64,000 nt of DNA, from the NCBI RefSeq assembly GCF_000272105.2, contig NZ_AJZD02000062.1:28656-92655 (forward strand), in the 5' to 3' direction. Made by a program: the position numbers and the translations under genes. Shown piece by piece: positions 50,401 through 60,252 of this stretch; position 1 is the stretch's first letter; every line of letters starts with the position of its first letter. The notes under the pieces were generated by a model. It had not been told where the DNA came from and did no database searches. It saw only the letters and a program-made list of their open reading frames with translations. The DNA is from Vibrio splendidus 12E03 (GTDB taxonomy: Bacteria > Pseudomonadota > Gammaproteobacteria > Enterobacterales > Vibrionaceae).

Positions 50401-51027
50401 GACTGAGTAGTAACTTTGTACTGATGTCAGATCTAAAATCGTCGCATCGGCAAAACCATTCGCTATCGCAGGTAACAGTTCATAAGTGCTGTTCACAACC
50501 ATAGGGTCAGACACCCCCTGTTGATTGAGCAGTTGGCAGAACAGTGAACTTTTAATGCATACCCATTTTAGTTGGTCGTGCGGCGTATTCTTGGCGACAT
50601 CATCTCTGTACCAATACACATTTTGAATGTCATATAAGCTGTCTGAAAACTCAAATTGTTCAGCTCTTCTGCGTGTTTCCGCAAAGCCAATGGTTAAGTC
50701 AGCTTCACCGCTAGCAATCGCAGATAATAAGGCTCTGGAAGAGAAGTACTCTTTTACTTCCACTTCTATATTCAAGTAATCCCTAAGCATACCTTGGACG
50801 CTATCGCACTTGTCTTGATTGCGATTGACGACAAGGTCTTCCCAAACTTGATTAAACAGGTACATAGGTTTCGCAATGACTAGCTTCTGTTTGTTTTGGA
50901 TATAGCTATGCTGGGCTGCACTTAATGTGGTTTCTTCAGCTGTGCTGGAAAAAGAGAGTGAAGTTAGAGCGATTAATAAGAGAAACAGGGTCTTCATAAA
51001 GTTAGCGAGCGATGAAAAGTCCCGCAT
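47413..51027 (-). CDS. vieS: VieS/BvgS-type hybrid sensor histidine kinase
   Basis: A 1204-residue tripartite sensor. It has an N-terminal signal segment (MKTLFLLLIALTSLSF, residues 11-26) and two tandem periplasmic solute-binding (Venus flytrap) domains at about 45-275 and 284-495. One membrane segment follows at about 510-531, then a PAS region (550-660). The kinase has phosphorylated H689 in FLAIVSHELRTP, and the ATPase domain has the N box NNLLNNAIKF and G boxes DTGCGM and YGGTGLG. A receiver with D1029 and an Hpt domain with H1149 complete the relay. It leads the operon with the EAL and TPR regulators. An alternative start at 50997 would remove the first ten residues and give a cleaner signal peptide. 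The ligand is unknown. Confidence 0.82.
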   Translation of the reverse strand: MRDFSSLANFMKTLFLLLIALTSLSFSSTAEETTLSAAQHSYIQNKQKLVIAKPMYLFNQVWEDLVVNRNQDKCDSVQGMLRDYLNIEVEVKEYFSSRALLSAIASGEADLTIGFAETRRRAEQFEFSDSLYDIQNVYWYRDDVAKNTPHDQLKWVCIKSSLFCQLLNQQGVSDPMVVNSTYELLPAIANGFADATILDLTSVQSYYSVMTPGEWQGALSFSQDLPKFPVQIMMNQNDSVMHSIIEKFILDKENDIANLSSEQFYHFYDDLVNQIIQSQYGKRPIRFTVTEGIYPYSYFDPTTQEAVGFIHDAIKLISRKLGLKFEYVPPEGKNIIDMLENGEVEFLPGFDVENVDSTQFIASKPFMTFEWALIETNRESVNKKTAILDRTGYFIPKSSLEDHLADAVIYKDMDSIITAMSNGQITHAYIPKSIANLYIFNGYDALFNIVPQTAEVSLQRKMGVILNPSSSFLQSMIDSAISVTTQNEIDLLTMKHHNIVAQYGFSEERIVAYTLAISGVIFALITFGLMKTRRLSLSLSRAQQSEQRSYDQIQWLTTLLDNLPSLIAIHDKSGQLVLSNSAFDKQMAHCFTQQHDENPEFCWLRDNDEKTGNKLGVWSTIKCDCSGGEQHFRVIRQCLANAPEKDPYVITVLDDLTRWEKQQRELEVSNKKAQEAIKARDLFLAIVSHELRTPIAAMIGLMELLSTKIENKDDMELISNAQLSAERLKLLVSDILDISKMEANQLHLESKISNIYDELCPIFRTFESNARLNNLNFKLDWKVDSISRASLDWLRVTQILNNLLNNAIKFTENGFVLVTVKTSSEQLQLSITDTGCGMSDQQIARAFQPFAQGDRSISRRYGGTGLGITVVQRLVNMMDGDLKIESKLGLGTKVSVSLPIKGTASPVKVVTPMHSEDREILAWFKAWKVENQMNDYSQAIERSTQWQNLYPDLLLSDITAQGKSVTHAPASEYHFTGTVLIADDDPINRLLFAKQLKRFGLKTVIVKDGQEAMEELENSETLVDIIITDCHMPNMDGYQLTEKIRSLDKLKHLPIIGCTAEDSKLVIEKAEHVGMDQVIYKPYSFEELACAIEELLPQQAVETIQADQSWAQNYSPEEQLQMATVILDSFSSDKAMLLEPDPNIKAIAHRIKGSASLLGLDSLNHAAKDCEKNAEDFMYCHKLIEELDLAIASAQAVINRLDSL

Positions 51028-51151
51028 TCTATGACGACATTTTATTCAGCCGCTAATACAATTTTTGAATTTATTTTTGTCGAGAGGGTAAATAATAATT
51101 GTGATTATCTTTTTAATAAATCCCTTCTTAAACAGAGACTTAATTTTAATA

Positions 51152-51178
51152 ATTCAGCCTGTTTTTCGCAGGCTGAAT
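51152..51178 (-). terminator. Hairpin downstream of bioA
   Basis: ATTCAGCCTG pairs perfectly with CAGGCTGAAT around seven bases. On the minus strand it is followed by TATTAAAATT, a weak T tract. It should end bioA transcription before the vieS promoter region. Confidence 0.7.
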
Positions 51179-51221
51179 CGGTAATTTTTCTATTGAACAC
51201 ATTAAGATCTATTTAAAAAAA

Positions 51222-52505
51222 TTAGGTCTCTTTGAAACAATCAGGACGATTAAGTGCCTTATCAATGGCTGCAACAAGCTGCTCAATATGTTCAGGTTTG
51301 TTAATGAAAGGAGGCATCATATAGATCAACTTGCCAAATGGGCGTATCCAAACACCTTGTTCAACAAAGTGAGCTTGAATGGTTTCCATATCGACGGGTG
51401 TGTGAGTTTCAACGACGCCAATAGCGCCCAACCAACGAACGTCTTTAACAAGATCATGCTCTCGCAACGGTGGTAACAACTCAGAAAAGAGCTGTTCAAT
51501 CTGTTGAGTCTGATTTTTCCAATGGCCTTGCTCGATGATGGATAAACTTGCCGCACCGACTGCGCAAGCCAATGGGTTGCCCATAAAGGTTGGCCCATGC
51601 ATAAAGCAGCCTGCTTCACCGCCACATACCGTGTCGGCGACTTCCTTACTCGCAAGCGTCGCTGACAATGTCATATAGCCACCAGTTAAAGCTTTGCCTA
51701 CGCATAATATGTCCGGTTGAACATCGGCATGCTCACAAGCGAACAGTTTCCCTGTGCGGCCAAATCCGGTCGCAATCTCATCCAAGATCAGCAATACGTT
51801 GAATTCATCACACAGCAAGCGAACTTGTTTTAGGAACTCAGGGTGGTAGATGCGCATGCCGCCAGCCCCTTGAACGATAGGCTCTAAGATCACCGCTGCG
51901 ACTTCTTGATGGTGTGCTGCCAGCTTTTCTCGAAAACTATCGATGTCACTTGAGTTCCACTCATCCCAAAAGCCTGTTTTTGGCGAATCAGCGAAAATAT
52001 GTTCCGGTAAAAAGCCTTTGTAGAGGCTGTGCATCGAGTTGTCAGGGTCGGTCACTGACATCGCCGCAAAGGTATCCCCGTGGTAACCATCTCTTAGTGT
52101 GAGGAACTTTGAACGAGGTTGTCCTTTCGCGTGCCAGTATTGCAGCGCCATCTTGAGACTAACCTCTACGGCTACTGAACCTGAGTCAGCCAAAAAAACA
52201 TGCTCAAGATTACTGGGCGCGAGATTCAAAAGCTTCTTACATAGATCGATAGCGGGCTGGTGGGTGATACCACCAAACATAACGTGTGAAACCTTATCGA
52301 TTTGACTGTGAGCGGCGGCATTTAACTCAGGGTGATTGTAACCGTGGATGGTTGACCACCAAGATGACATACCATCAATAATTCGTTTTCCGCCTTCTAA
52401 TTCTAGGTAAACACCGTCTGCGTTGGTGACTGGATAGCAGGTCAGAGGTGTTAACGTTGATGTGTAGGGATGCCAGATATGCTGGCGATCAAAGGCGAGA
52501 TCCAT
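51222..52505 (-). CDS. bioA: Adenosylmethionine-8-amino-7-oxononanoate aminotransferase BioA
   Basis: A 427-residue PLP enzyme (E. coli 429) that converts KAPA to DAPA in biotin synthesis. The PLP lysine is in VGKALTGGY near residue 275, and the family start MDLAFDRQHIWHPY is seen. The frame is open from an ATG at 52526, but the ATG at 52505 has a GGAAG Shine-Dalgarno five bases upstream and aligns with the family. It is divergent from bioBFCD across a shared operator. Confidence 0.96.
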   Translation of the reverse strand: MDLAFDRQHIWHPYTSTLTPLTCYPVTNADGVYLELEGGKRIIDGMSSWWSTIHGYNHPELNAAAHSQIDKVSHVMFGGITHQPAIDLCKKLLNLAPSNLEHVFLADSGSVAVEVSLKMALQYWHAKGQPRSKFLTLRDGYHGDTFAAMSVTDPDNSMHSLYKGFLPEHIFADSPKTGFWDEWNSSDIDSFREKLAAHHQEVAAVILEPIVQGAGGMRIYHPEFLKQVRLLCDEFNVLLILDEIATGFGRTGKLFACEHADVQPDILCVGKALTGGYMTLSATLASKEVADTVCGGEAGCFMHGPTFMGNPLACAVGAASLSIIEQGHWKNQTQQIEQLFSELLPPLREHDLVKDVRWLGAIGVVETHTPVDMETIQAHFVEQGVWIRPFGKLIYMMPPFINKPEHIEQLVAAIDKALNRPDCFKET

Positions 52506-52538
52506 AGTAACTTCCATTCTTGGCATGATTAAAAAGTA

Positions 52539-52566
52539 ATCATATGTAAACTTTTGATATTATCAA
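52539..52566 (-). promoter_or_regulatory. bioA promoter
   Basis: Read on the minus strand, TTGATA (complement of 52561-52566) and TATGAT (complement of 52539-52544) are 16 bp apart. They lie within the BirA-like operator. Confidence 0.6.
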
Positions 52567-52576
52567 TGTGTTGACA
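52545..52576 (+). promoter_or_regulatory. BirA-type biotin operator
   Basis: TGTAAAC (52545-52551) and GTTGACA (52570-52576) are separated by 18 bp, the spacing of the E. coli bio operator half-sites (TGTAAAC-N18-GTTTACA); one base differs. It overlaps both divergent promoters, so BirA-biotinyl-AMP would repress both directions. Confidence 0.8.
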
Positions 52577-52598
52577 GTCTAAAGCTTGTCGGTAGACT
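52571..52598 (+). promoter_or_regulatory. bioBFCD promoter
   Basis: A consensus TTGACA (52571-52576) and TAGACT (52593-52598) are 16 bp apart. The -35 is part of the right BirA half-site. Confidence 0.65.
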
Positions 52599-52664
52599 AG
52601 CCAAGCATAAATGCAATCTCTATTGATAGAGATGAAACATCAAATAATAAAAAAGGATCGACAC

Positions 52665-53717
52665 GTGGAAGTTCGTCATGACTGGACAGTCGCTGAAGTA
52701 ACAGCGCTGCTTGAAAAACCGTTTATGGATTTAATGTTTGAAGCTCAAGTGGTTCATAGACAGTACCAAGAGCACAACCACGTGCAGGTGAGTACGCTTC
52801 TATCGATTAAGACCGGTGCTTGTCCTGAAGACTGTAAGTACTGCCCTCAAAGTGCTCACTACCGAACGGATGTCGACAAAGAACGCCTAATGGAAGTAGA
52901 GCGTGTTTTGGATGCGGCGCAAAAAGCCAAGAACGCAGGCTCGACTCGTTTCTGTATGGGCGCGGCATGGAAAAACCCGAAAGAACGCGATATGCCTCAC
53001 CTGACTGATATGATCAAAGGTGTGAAAGGCATGGGCCTAGAAACTTGTATGACACTAGGCATGTTAACCCCCGATCAAGCTGGCGAGTTAGCGGATGCAG
53101 GTTTGGATTACTACAACCACAACCTTGATACGTCTCCTGAGTTCTACGGCAGCATCATCACCACTCGTACTTACCAAGATCGTTTAGATACGCTATCTCA
53201 CGTGCGTGATGCCGGTATGAAGATCTGTTCTGGTGGCATTATTGGTATGGGCGAAAGTACCAATGACCGTGCAGGCCTGCTGGTAGAGCTAGCGAACCTT
53301 CCGGTACACCCTGAGAGTGTGCCAATCAACATGCTCGTGAAAGTGAAAGGCACACCGATGGAAAACGTCGATGATGTTGAATCTTTTGACTTCATTAAGT
53401 TGATTGCGATTGCTCGTATCATGATGCCAATGTCTGCGGTTCGTCTGTCTGCAGGTCGCGAGAATATGAATGAACAGATGCAGGCGATGTGCTTCATGGC
53501 TGGTGCAAACTCTATCTTCTACGGCTGTAAGCTACTGACTACGCCAAACCCAGATGAAGATACGGACATGCAGCTGTTTAAGAAGTTAGGCATCAACAGC
53601 CAACAAGTGGCCCAGAAGCCAGATGAAATTCAAGAAAACGAACTGTTAGATCAAGTGGTGGAGCGCGTTGCTGCTCGTCCAACGAAAGATGACATGTTCT
53701 ACGATGCCACTGTTTAA
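52665..53717 (+). CDS. bioB: Biotin synthase BioB
   Basis: A 350-residue radical-SAM enzyme that inserts sulfur into dethiobiotin. The cluster motif is CPEDCKYC near residue 56, and the [12 protein letters not shown] block near 152 is conserved. The start is the GTG at 52665, with AAGGA at 52653-52657, giving the V. cholerae length. An ATG at 52611 is in frame but adds residues that do not fit the family. bioF begins 14 bases before the stop. Confidence 0.96.
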   Translation: MEVRHDWTVAEVTALLEKPFMDLMFEAQVVHRQYQEHNHVQVSTLLSIKTGACPEDCKYCPQSAHYRTDVDKERLMEVERVLDAAQKAKNAGSTRFCMGAAWKNPKERDMPHLTDMIKGVKGMGLETCMTLGMLTPDQAGELADAGLDYYNHNLDTSPEFYGSIITTRTYQDRLDTLSHVRDAGMKICSGGIIGMGESTNDRAGLLVELANLPVHPESVPINMLVKVKGTPMENVDDVESFDFIKLIAIARIMMPMSAVRLSAGRENMNEQMQAMCFMAGANSIFYGCKLLTTPNPDEDTDMQLFKKLGINSQQVAQKPDEIQENELLDQVVERVAARPTKDDMFYDATV

Positions 53718-54915
53718 ATCTCGTATCAAAAGTGCCCTTGCTCATCGCCGTGAGCAAGGTTTAACTCGTCAACTCAAGGTACTCGAAAACAGCAATAGCC
53801 CTTTGCTTAATAGTGAAGGTTCTGACTTCATTAACTTTTCGAGTAATGACTATTTAGGCTTTGCAAACGATCCTGAGTTGGTGGAGGCGTGGCAAGCTGG
53901 GCTTTCCCTTTATGGTGCTGGCAGTGCTGCATCGCCATTGGTCACGGGTTTTAGTCCTGCTCATCGAAATTTAGAAGCTCAGCTGTGTGAATGGTTGGGC
54001 TTTGAACGTGCCATTCTGTTTAGTTCTGGTTTCAGTGCGAACCAAGCCTTGTTATTTTCTCTGCTCGAAAAAGACGACACTCTGCTGCAAGACAAGCTTA
54101 ATCACGCCTCTTTGATGGAAGCGGGGATGCTTTCTCCTGCAACCATGAAACGCTTTAAGCATAACGACACGCAGCATCTAGAGTCGCTATTAAGCCGATC
54201 ACCACAATCCTTGGTTGTGACTGAAGGTGTGTTCAGCATGGACGGCGACCAAGCGCCTCTCAGTCAGATATCTAACCTGACTCATCAATTCGACAGTTGG
54301 TTGGCGGTTGATGATGCTCATGGTATCGGAGTGCTAGGTGAGCAAGGGGCAGGGAGCTGCAACGTGGCGCAAATAACGCCCGATATTCTAGTCGTCACTT
54401 TTGGTAAAGCATTTGGCCTGTCTGGCGCTGCGATTCTTTGTTCGTCAGAAGTGGGTGATTACTTAACTCAGTTTGCTCGTCATCATGTGTACTCGACGGC
54501 GATGCCACCTTCACAAGCGGTGGCTTTGTCTCATGCATGCAAGATGATTCAAACGCAAGAGTGGCGTCGTGAGAAACTCACGGAGTTAGGCGCTCTCTAT
54601 GCAGAGCAGATGAATGGTGTGAAAGGTTTTATTGATACTCAGACGCCGATCAAGCCATTTGTAATCGGCGAAGCCCAAGCTGCACTATCTATTGCTGAAG
54701 AGTTAAAGCGCAACCAAGTTTGGGTAACGGCAATAAGGCCACCAACGGTGCCAATTGGGACTGCTCGTTTGCGTATTACCTTAACGGCGAACCACAGTCA
54801 GAAACAGGTTTTTCAGTTAACTAATTCGCTGCTTCAAGCAATGGAGCGAAACATCGACTCAGGCATTAAATTGGGTATCCATCCAAGCTTTGAACCAAAT
54901 AAAGAGGCTCAGTAA
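53704..54915 (+). CDS. bioF: 8-amino-7-oxononanoate synthase BioF
   Basis: A 403-residue PLP enzyme that condenses pimeloyl-ACP with alanine. The PLP lysine is in [12 protein letters not shown] near residue 240, and the NFSSNDYLG block lies near residue 43. The start MPLFKSRI at 53704 overlaps the end of bioB, and the stop is followed at once by the bioC ATG. Confidence 0.96.
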   Translation: MPLFKSRIKSALAHRREQGLTRQLKVLENSNSPLLNSEGSDFINFSSNDYLGFANDPELVEAWQAGLSLYGAGSAASPLVTGFSPAHRNLEAQLCEWLGFERAILFSSGFSANQALLFSLLEKDDTLLQDKLNHASLMEAGMLSPATMKRFKHNDTQHLESLLSRSPQSLVVTEGVFSMDGDQAPLSQISNLTHQFDSWLAVDDAHGIGVLGEQGAGSCNVAQITPDILVVTFGKAFGLSGAAILCSSEVGDYLTQFARHHVYSTAMPPSQAVALSHACKMIQTQEWRREKLTELGALYAEQMNGVKGFIDTQTPIKPFVIGEAQAALSIAEELKRNQVWVTAIRPPTVPIGTARLRITLTANHSQKQVFQLTNSLLQAMERNIDSGIKLGIHPSFEPNKEAQ

Positions 54916-55719
54916 ATGTCACAAGAAGCAGTAGTGCATAATTACGTTGGCCAAGATAAGAGTGCGATTGCCGAGGCCTTTGGTAAAGCAGCAACAACCT
55001 ATGACAAACACGCTGAATTTCAAAGAGATGTTGGCCACCGACTGCTGGATAAATTACCCAGCGATCTGTCAGGCTTTAAGGTGTTGGATCTAGGTTGTGG
55101 TACTGGCTATTTCTCAGAACAACTTGTAAAACGAGGCGCCGAAGTGGTTTGCGCTGATCTTTCTGTTGGAATGTTAGCAACAGCAGAGAAGCGTTGTGGT
55201 GCATCTGTCTCTTTATATCAACAAGCCGATGCTGAACAATTACCGTTTGAAGATGGGTGTTTTGACATCGTTTTCTCTAGCCTTGCGTTACAATGGTGTG
55301 ACGACTTATCGTCACCTTTGAGAGAGATGAAGCGTGTTACAGCTGCTGGTGGGCGTGTTCTTTTCTCAACTTTGCTTGATGGGTCACTGTTTGAACTGAA
55401 AAAGTCGTGGTCCAAAATTGACGCACATCAACACGTTAACCATTTTATTACAATCAATCAGGTAAAAATTGCGTTAGCGCAATCTAGCTGTACCGTTCAT
55501 CAACTAGACTTGCCCACCATCACCGTTTGGTACGACACTGCGTTTGAACTGATGCGCGACCTTAAAGGTATCGGCGCTAATCACGTAAGTGGTCGCTCAC
55601 AAGGTTTAACAAGTCGTCGCATGTTGCAGCTTGTTGAACGGGAATATCGAGAGTTTAAGAACCATCAAGGTTTCTTACCAGCAACATATCAAGTTTGTTT
55701 AGGGGTTATTCAATTATGA
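54916..55719 (+). CDS. bioC: Malonyl-ACP O-methyltransferase BioC
   Basis: A 267-residue SAM enzyme that methylates malonyl-ACP so it can enter fatty-acid synthesis as a pimelate precursor. SAM motif I is [12 protein letters not shown] near residue 53, and [10 protein letters not shown] near residue 120 is typical. It follows bioF without a gap and overlaps bioD by four bases (ATGA). Confidence 0.95.
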   Translation: MSQEAVVHNYVGQDKSAIAEAFGKAATTYDKHAEFQRDVGHRLLDKLPSDLSGFKVLDLGCGTGYFSEQLVKRGAEVVCADLSVGMLATAEKRCGASVSLYQQADAEQLPFEDGCFDIVFSSLALQWCDDLSSPLREMKRVTAAGGRVLFSTLLDGSLFELKKSWSKIDAHQHVNHFITINQVKIALAQSSCTVHQLDLPTITVWYDTAFELMRDLKGIGANHVSGRSQGLTSRRMLQLVEREYREFKNHQGFLPATYQVCLGVIQL

Positions 55720-56399
55720 TTGATGCATTATTCATTGCAGGTACGGATACCGAAGTGGGAAAAACTGTGGTTTCAAAAGCGATTCTTCAAGCTTTGGCCG
55801 CACAAGATTTATCAACAATTGGTTACAAGCCAGTTGCTGCAGGGAGTGAAAAATCCCCTGAAGGACTACGTAATAGTGATGCACTGCATCTTCAAGAAGC
55901 GGCGACGCAAGATATTGCTTACGAAGACGTCAATCCATACGCGTTGTTGCTACCATCATCGCCTCACATCGCTGCTAAGCATGATGGTGTGGTGATTGAT
56001 GAAGCCGTATTATCTGCAAAGCTGGAAGAACATAAGCAAAACTCTGACATCGTATTAGTTGAAGGTGCTGGTGGTTGGCGAGTCCCGGTTTCAGACGATG
56101 AATATCTTTCTAGCTGGGTTAAAAAAGAGCAGCTGCCAGTGGTACTGACTGTGGGTATTAAACTTGGTTGTTTGAGCCACGCTCTATTAACGGCAGAAGC
56201 GATTCGTGCTGATGGCCTAAACCTAGTAGGTTGGGTCGCAAACCGTATCAATCCAGGTACTGAGCACTACGCAGATATTATTGCGATGCTTGAAGATAAG
56301 CTAGGTGCGCCAAAGTTAGGTGAAATCCCTTACGTACCAAAAGCGAAGTCTAAGAATATTGGTAAGTACATTGATGTGCAGCCTTTGCTTGCGCTTTAA
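55716..56399 (+). CDS. bioD: Dethiobiotin synthetase BioD
   Basis: A 227-residue ATP-dependent carboxylase (E. coli 225) that closes the ureido ring of dethiobiotin. The P-loop is GTDTEVGKT near residue 9, and [10 protein letters not shown] near residue 117 is conserved. The start is the ATG at 55716, overlapping the bioC stop. A terminator follows and ends the bioBFCD operon. Confidence 0.96.
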   Translation: MIDALFIAGTDTEVGKTVVSKAILQALAAQDLSTIGYKPVAAGSEKSPEGLRNSDALHLQEAATQDIAYEDVNPYALLLPSSPHIAAKHDGVVIDEAVLSAKLEEHKQNSDIVLVEGAGGWRVPVSDDEYLSSWVKKEQLPVVLTVGIKLGCLSHALLTAEAIRADGLNLVGWVANRINPGTEHYADIIAMLEDKLGAPKLGEIPYVPKAKSKNIGKYIDVQPLLAL

Positions 56400-56423
56400 T
56401 TACCACGTTATGTACTAAATAAG

Positions 56424-56449
56424 AAAAGGGCTGCGATTGCAGCCCTTTT
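56424..56449 (+). terminator. Terminator after bioD
   Basis: AAAAGGGCTGC, loop GATT, GCAGCCCTTTT; can also serve the small convergent minus-strand gene. Confidence 0.9.
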
Positions 56450-56513
56450 GCTATTTTAAGCCTTTAGACCTTGAGTTGATAAACAATCGGTCTTTTAATA
56501 AACAAGCTTAGAA

Positions 56514-56681
56514 TTAATGTTCTTTAGTCAGTCCCATTAAAGCTTGCTGAGTTTCTGTGATTTTTGTCTGTGCCGTTTGCGGTGTTAGGATTCCAACCTG
56601 CTTTTTCGCTTCTTCTTCAGTAATCCCTAGGTGACAGCACAGTAAATCGATAGCCATTTGAGTGTTAGTACCTTCAACCAT
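56514..56681 (-). CDS. Small conserved-looking protein of unknown function
   Basis: A 55-residue protein from the ATG at 56681 (MVEGTNTQMAIDLLCC), supported by an AAGGA Shine-Dalgarno seven bases upstream. A few codons of open frame extend upstream to 56702 but precede that ribosome site. The body is helical with a CC pair near residue 15 and a GITEEEAKKQVGILTP segment. No family recognised. It faces the bioD terminator and is divergent from htpX. Confidence 0.65.
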   Translation of the reverse strand: MVEGTNTQMAIDLLCCHLGITEEEAKKQVGILTPQTAQTKITETQQALMGLTKEH

Positions 56682-56958
56682 GATCCTTTCCTTTTTGTAC
56701 ACGGACTAGCCAATAAATCATCTGAAGTTACTGTAAACGGATTGTTATATCGACACCATACGACTTAGGTCTAATAGAGTGGATTTAATTCGGATATGGT
56801 CTCGTAATCAAATGTTGCAATTTAATGCTTAACCTTGTTTTCTTAATCTAAGACTATATGTATAAGTAAGTATAAGTCTTCAAGGTTGGAATCTATTGCT
56901 GTCTGCCTTGTCTATAACAATAAGTTTTATAAAAACAGCTTTCATGCGGAGATAAGTA

Positions 56959-57822
56959 ATGAAGCGAGTAATGTTGTTCCTTGCAACTAACCTAGCGGTT
57001 GTATTGGTACTAAGTGTTGTTCTTAATATTGTATACGCAGTTACAGGTATGCAACCCGGTAGCCTCTCAGGCTTATTGGTGATGGCTGCGGTATTTGGTT
57101 TTGGCGGCTCATTCATTTCATTAATGATGTCGAAGAAAATGGCACTACGCTCGGTAGGCGGCATGGTCATTGAAAGCCCACGTAACGAGACAGAACATTG
57201 GTTGATGGAGACGGTAAGCCGTCAATCTCAACAAGTTGGTATTGGTATGCCAACAGTAGCGATCTACGACTCGCCAGACATCAACGCATTCGCGACGGGT
57301 GCTAAGCGTGATGATTCATTGGTCGCAGTATCAACGGGTCTTCTGCACAGTATGACGCGTGACGAAGCTGAAGCGGTATTAGCTCACGAAGTTAGCCACA
57401 TCGCGAATGGTGACATGGTGACCATGACCCTAATGCAAGGTGTTGTGAACACGTTCGTTATCTTCCTATCTCGTTTCATCGCCAACATTGTTGCGTCGAA
57501 TGACAACGAAGAAGAGGGTGGCAGCAACATGATGGTGTACTTCGGTGTGTCTATGGTGCTGGAACTGGTATTTGGTTTCCTAGCGAGCTTCATTACTATG
57601 TGGTACAGCCGTCATCGTGAGTTCCATGCTGATGCAGGTGCCGCGCACTTGGTAGGTAAAGATAAGATGATTGCAGCGCTAGAGCGTCTAAAGGTGAGCC
57701 ACGAGCCACAACTAGAAGGTTCTATGATGGCGTTTGGTATCAACGGTAAGAAGTCTCTAACTGAGCTTCTAATGAGCCACCCGCCGCTAGATAAGCGTAT
57801 TGCTTCTCTACGTAACATGTAA
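56959..57822 (+). CDS. htpX: Membrane protease HtpX
   Basis: A 287-residue zinc metalloprotease of the inner membrane (E. coli 293) that degrades misfolded membrane proteins alongside FtsH. It has two N-terminal membrane segments (about residues 4-23 and 36-56). The zinc motif is H143-E-x-x-H147 in [11 protein letters not shown], a third ligand is in [10 protein letters not shown] near residue 222, and two membrane segments lie between. GGAG before the ATG is the ribosome site. A terminator follows. Confidence 0.96.
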   Translation: MKRVMLFLATNLAVVLVLSVVLNIVYAVTGMQPGSLSGLLVMAAVFGFGGSFISLMMSKKMALRSVGGMVIESPRNETEHWLMETVSRQSQQVGIGMPTVAIYDSPDINAFATGAKRDDSLVAVSTGLLHSMTRDEAEAVLAHEVSHIANGDMVTMTLMQGVVNTFVIFLSRFIANIVASNDNEEEGGSNMMVYFGVSMVLELVFGFLASFITMWYSRHREFHADAGAAHLVGKDKMIAALERLKVSHEPQLEGSMMAFGINGKKSLTELLMSHPPLDKRIASLRNM

Positions 57823-57865
57823 TTTCTAATACAAGCTGCTGTCGTTAAGCGGCAGTATCTATGCT

Positions 57866-57892
57866 AAAGGCTTCCTTCGGGAGGCCTTTTTT
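57866..57892 (+). terminator. Terminator after htpX
   Basis: AAAGGCTTCC, loop TTCG, GGAGGCCTTT with one G-T pair, then more T. Confidence 0.9.
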
Positions 57893-58028
57893 GATCTTAG
57901 CATTTAAGGATGTTTGTCTTATGTGGTTTGGAGTTTTTGAATGGGGGAGACTAGTTGGAGAACTCAGGTTTGATTAACGACTGTTGTTTTACTTAGGGAC
58001 TACTGTTCGAAACATTTGTTCTACGCAA

Positions 58029-58060
58029 CAAAAAGGCTTCCACGTGGGAAGCCTTTGTTT
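58029..58060 (-). terminator. Terminator after purB
   Basis: AAAGGCTTCC (58033-58042) pairs with GGGAAGCCTTT across ACGT. The minus-strand reading continues into TTTTGTTG. Its arm is the same ten bases as in the htpX terminator. Confidence 0.88.
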
Positions 58061-58077
58061 ATTCGTTTGTTCGAATC

Positions 58078-59487
<1,410 letters not shown>

Positions 59488-59522
59488 TTATACCAGTAAC
59501 AATCTCAATTGTCACGCACATT

Positions 59523-59538
59523 GCGCAATCGTTTGCGT
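59523..59538 (-). promoter_or_regulatory. PurR-like operator upstream of purB
   Basis: GCGCAATCGTTTGCGT matches the PurR consensus ACGCAAACGTTTGCGT at 14 of 16 positions. It is 75 bp before the purB start codon, in the gap after the hflD terminator. Confidence 0.65.
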
Positions 59539-59554
59539 GAGAGTTGTGTTGATA

Positions 59555-59585
59555 CAAAAAACAAGCTCGCGACGAGGCGCGAGCT
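59555..59585 (-). terminator. Terminator between hflD and purB
   Basis: AGCTCGCG (59564-59571) pairs with CGCGAGCT (59578-59585). On the minus strand it is followed by TGTTTTTTG (complement of A at 59555-59560). Confidence 0.88.
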
Positions 59586-59591
59586 AATAAA

Positions 59592-60209
59592 TTACATTCG
59601 AGCTAGTAGGATTTGAGCCTGCTCGATCATCTTCTTGCGACCGAAGATAAGATGGCGGCGTTTACCACCAACCTGGCGCCAAAGAACAGCGCTTCGAATC
59701 CCTGACAGAAGGAGTGCACGAACTTTGTGCTGGCTCGATGTCTGTTGAAGTACCGCTGGCGTACCAGAAACCTGAATACGTGGGCCAATAGGGCTCACAA
59801 CATCAAGGTAGATGCTCGCTAGGTTGCTGATCATTTGCTCGTCAAACAGATCAAAATGTTCAGTTTGGCGTTCTGCAGTTTGAATGCGATCGCCAAGCTG
59901 AGACATAGAGTCGTTACGAGAAGATAGCTTACGCTCAAGCGCCATCAAGCTGATAATGTAGCGCGTAATATCGCTACCAGCTGGAGTACTATCGATACCT
60001 TTTACTAAGCACTCAAGGCCAAGCTTTAGGTTCGCTTCACGTCCAAATACGCCCACGGTGTTCGCCGGGTTGGTATTTAAAATAGCATTGAGTGAAGCTT
60101 CGAAGGCATCTTTATCACAATGGCCGTCTTTCGCTACTTGTTGAACCAAAGCCACAGCTTGGCAAATTCCGGCGAAAGCAATAGTACGGTCATAAAGTGT
60201 ATTAGCCAC
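59592..60209 (-). CDS. hflD: High-frequency-lysogenisation protein HflD
   Basis: A 205-residue, membrane-peripheral helical protein (E. coli 213). In E. coli it binds phage lambda CII; its normal cell role is unclear. The family block [19 protein letters not shown] is at the N-terminus, and a [13 protein letters not shown] segment is near the C-terminus. It lies 43 bases after mnmA and is followed by a terminator, so the mnmA-hflD pair is one unit and purB is separate. Confidence 0.94.
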   Translation of the reverse strand: MANTLYDRTIAFAGICQAVALVQQVAKDGHCDKDAFEASLNAILNTNPANTVGVFGREANLKLGLECLVKGIDSTPAGSDITRYIISLMALERKLSSRNDSMSQLGDRIQTAERQTEHFDLFDEQMISNLASIYLDVVSPIGPRIQVSGTPAVLQQTSSQHKVRALLLSGIRSAVLWRQVGGKRRHLIFGRKKMIEQAQILLARM

Positions 60210-60252
60210 GTAGTAACTCCTAGTTGTCTTCTATCGTTTGTCGTTTGATTGA

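Noticed and set aside
44616..51027. Possible genomic island around the phosphorelay
   Set aside because: No integrase, tRNA target, flanking direct repeat or clear base-composition break was seen; only the comparison with serS-bioA adjacency elsewhere suggests insertion.
51031..51216. A 61-codon plus-strand frame between the kinase gene and bioA
   Set aside because: It has no ribosome site, is A/T-rich and low in complexity, and runs through the bioA terminator hairpin.
57866..58060. Shared AAAGGCTTCC arms in the htpX and purB terminators as a possible mobile repeat
   Set aside because: Ten shared bases in two terminator stems are easily explained by convergent stem composition; the rest of the two hairpins differs.
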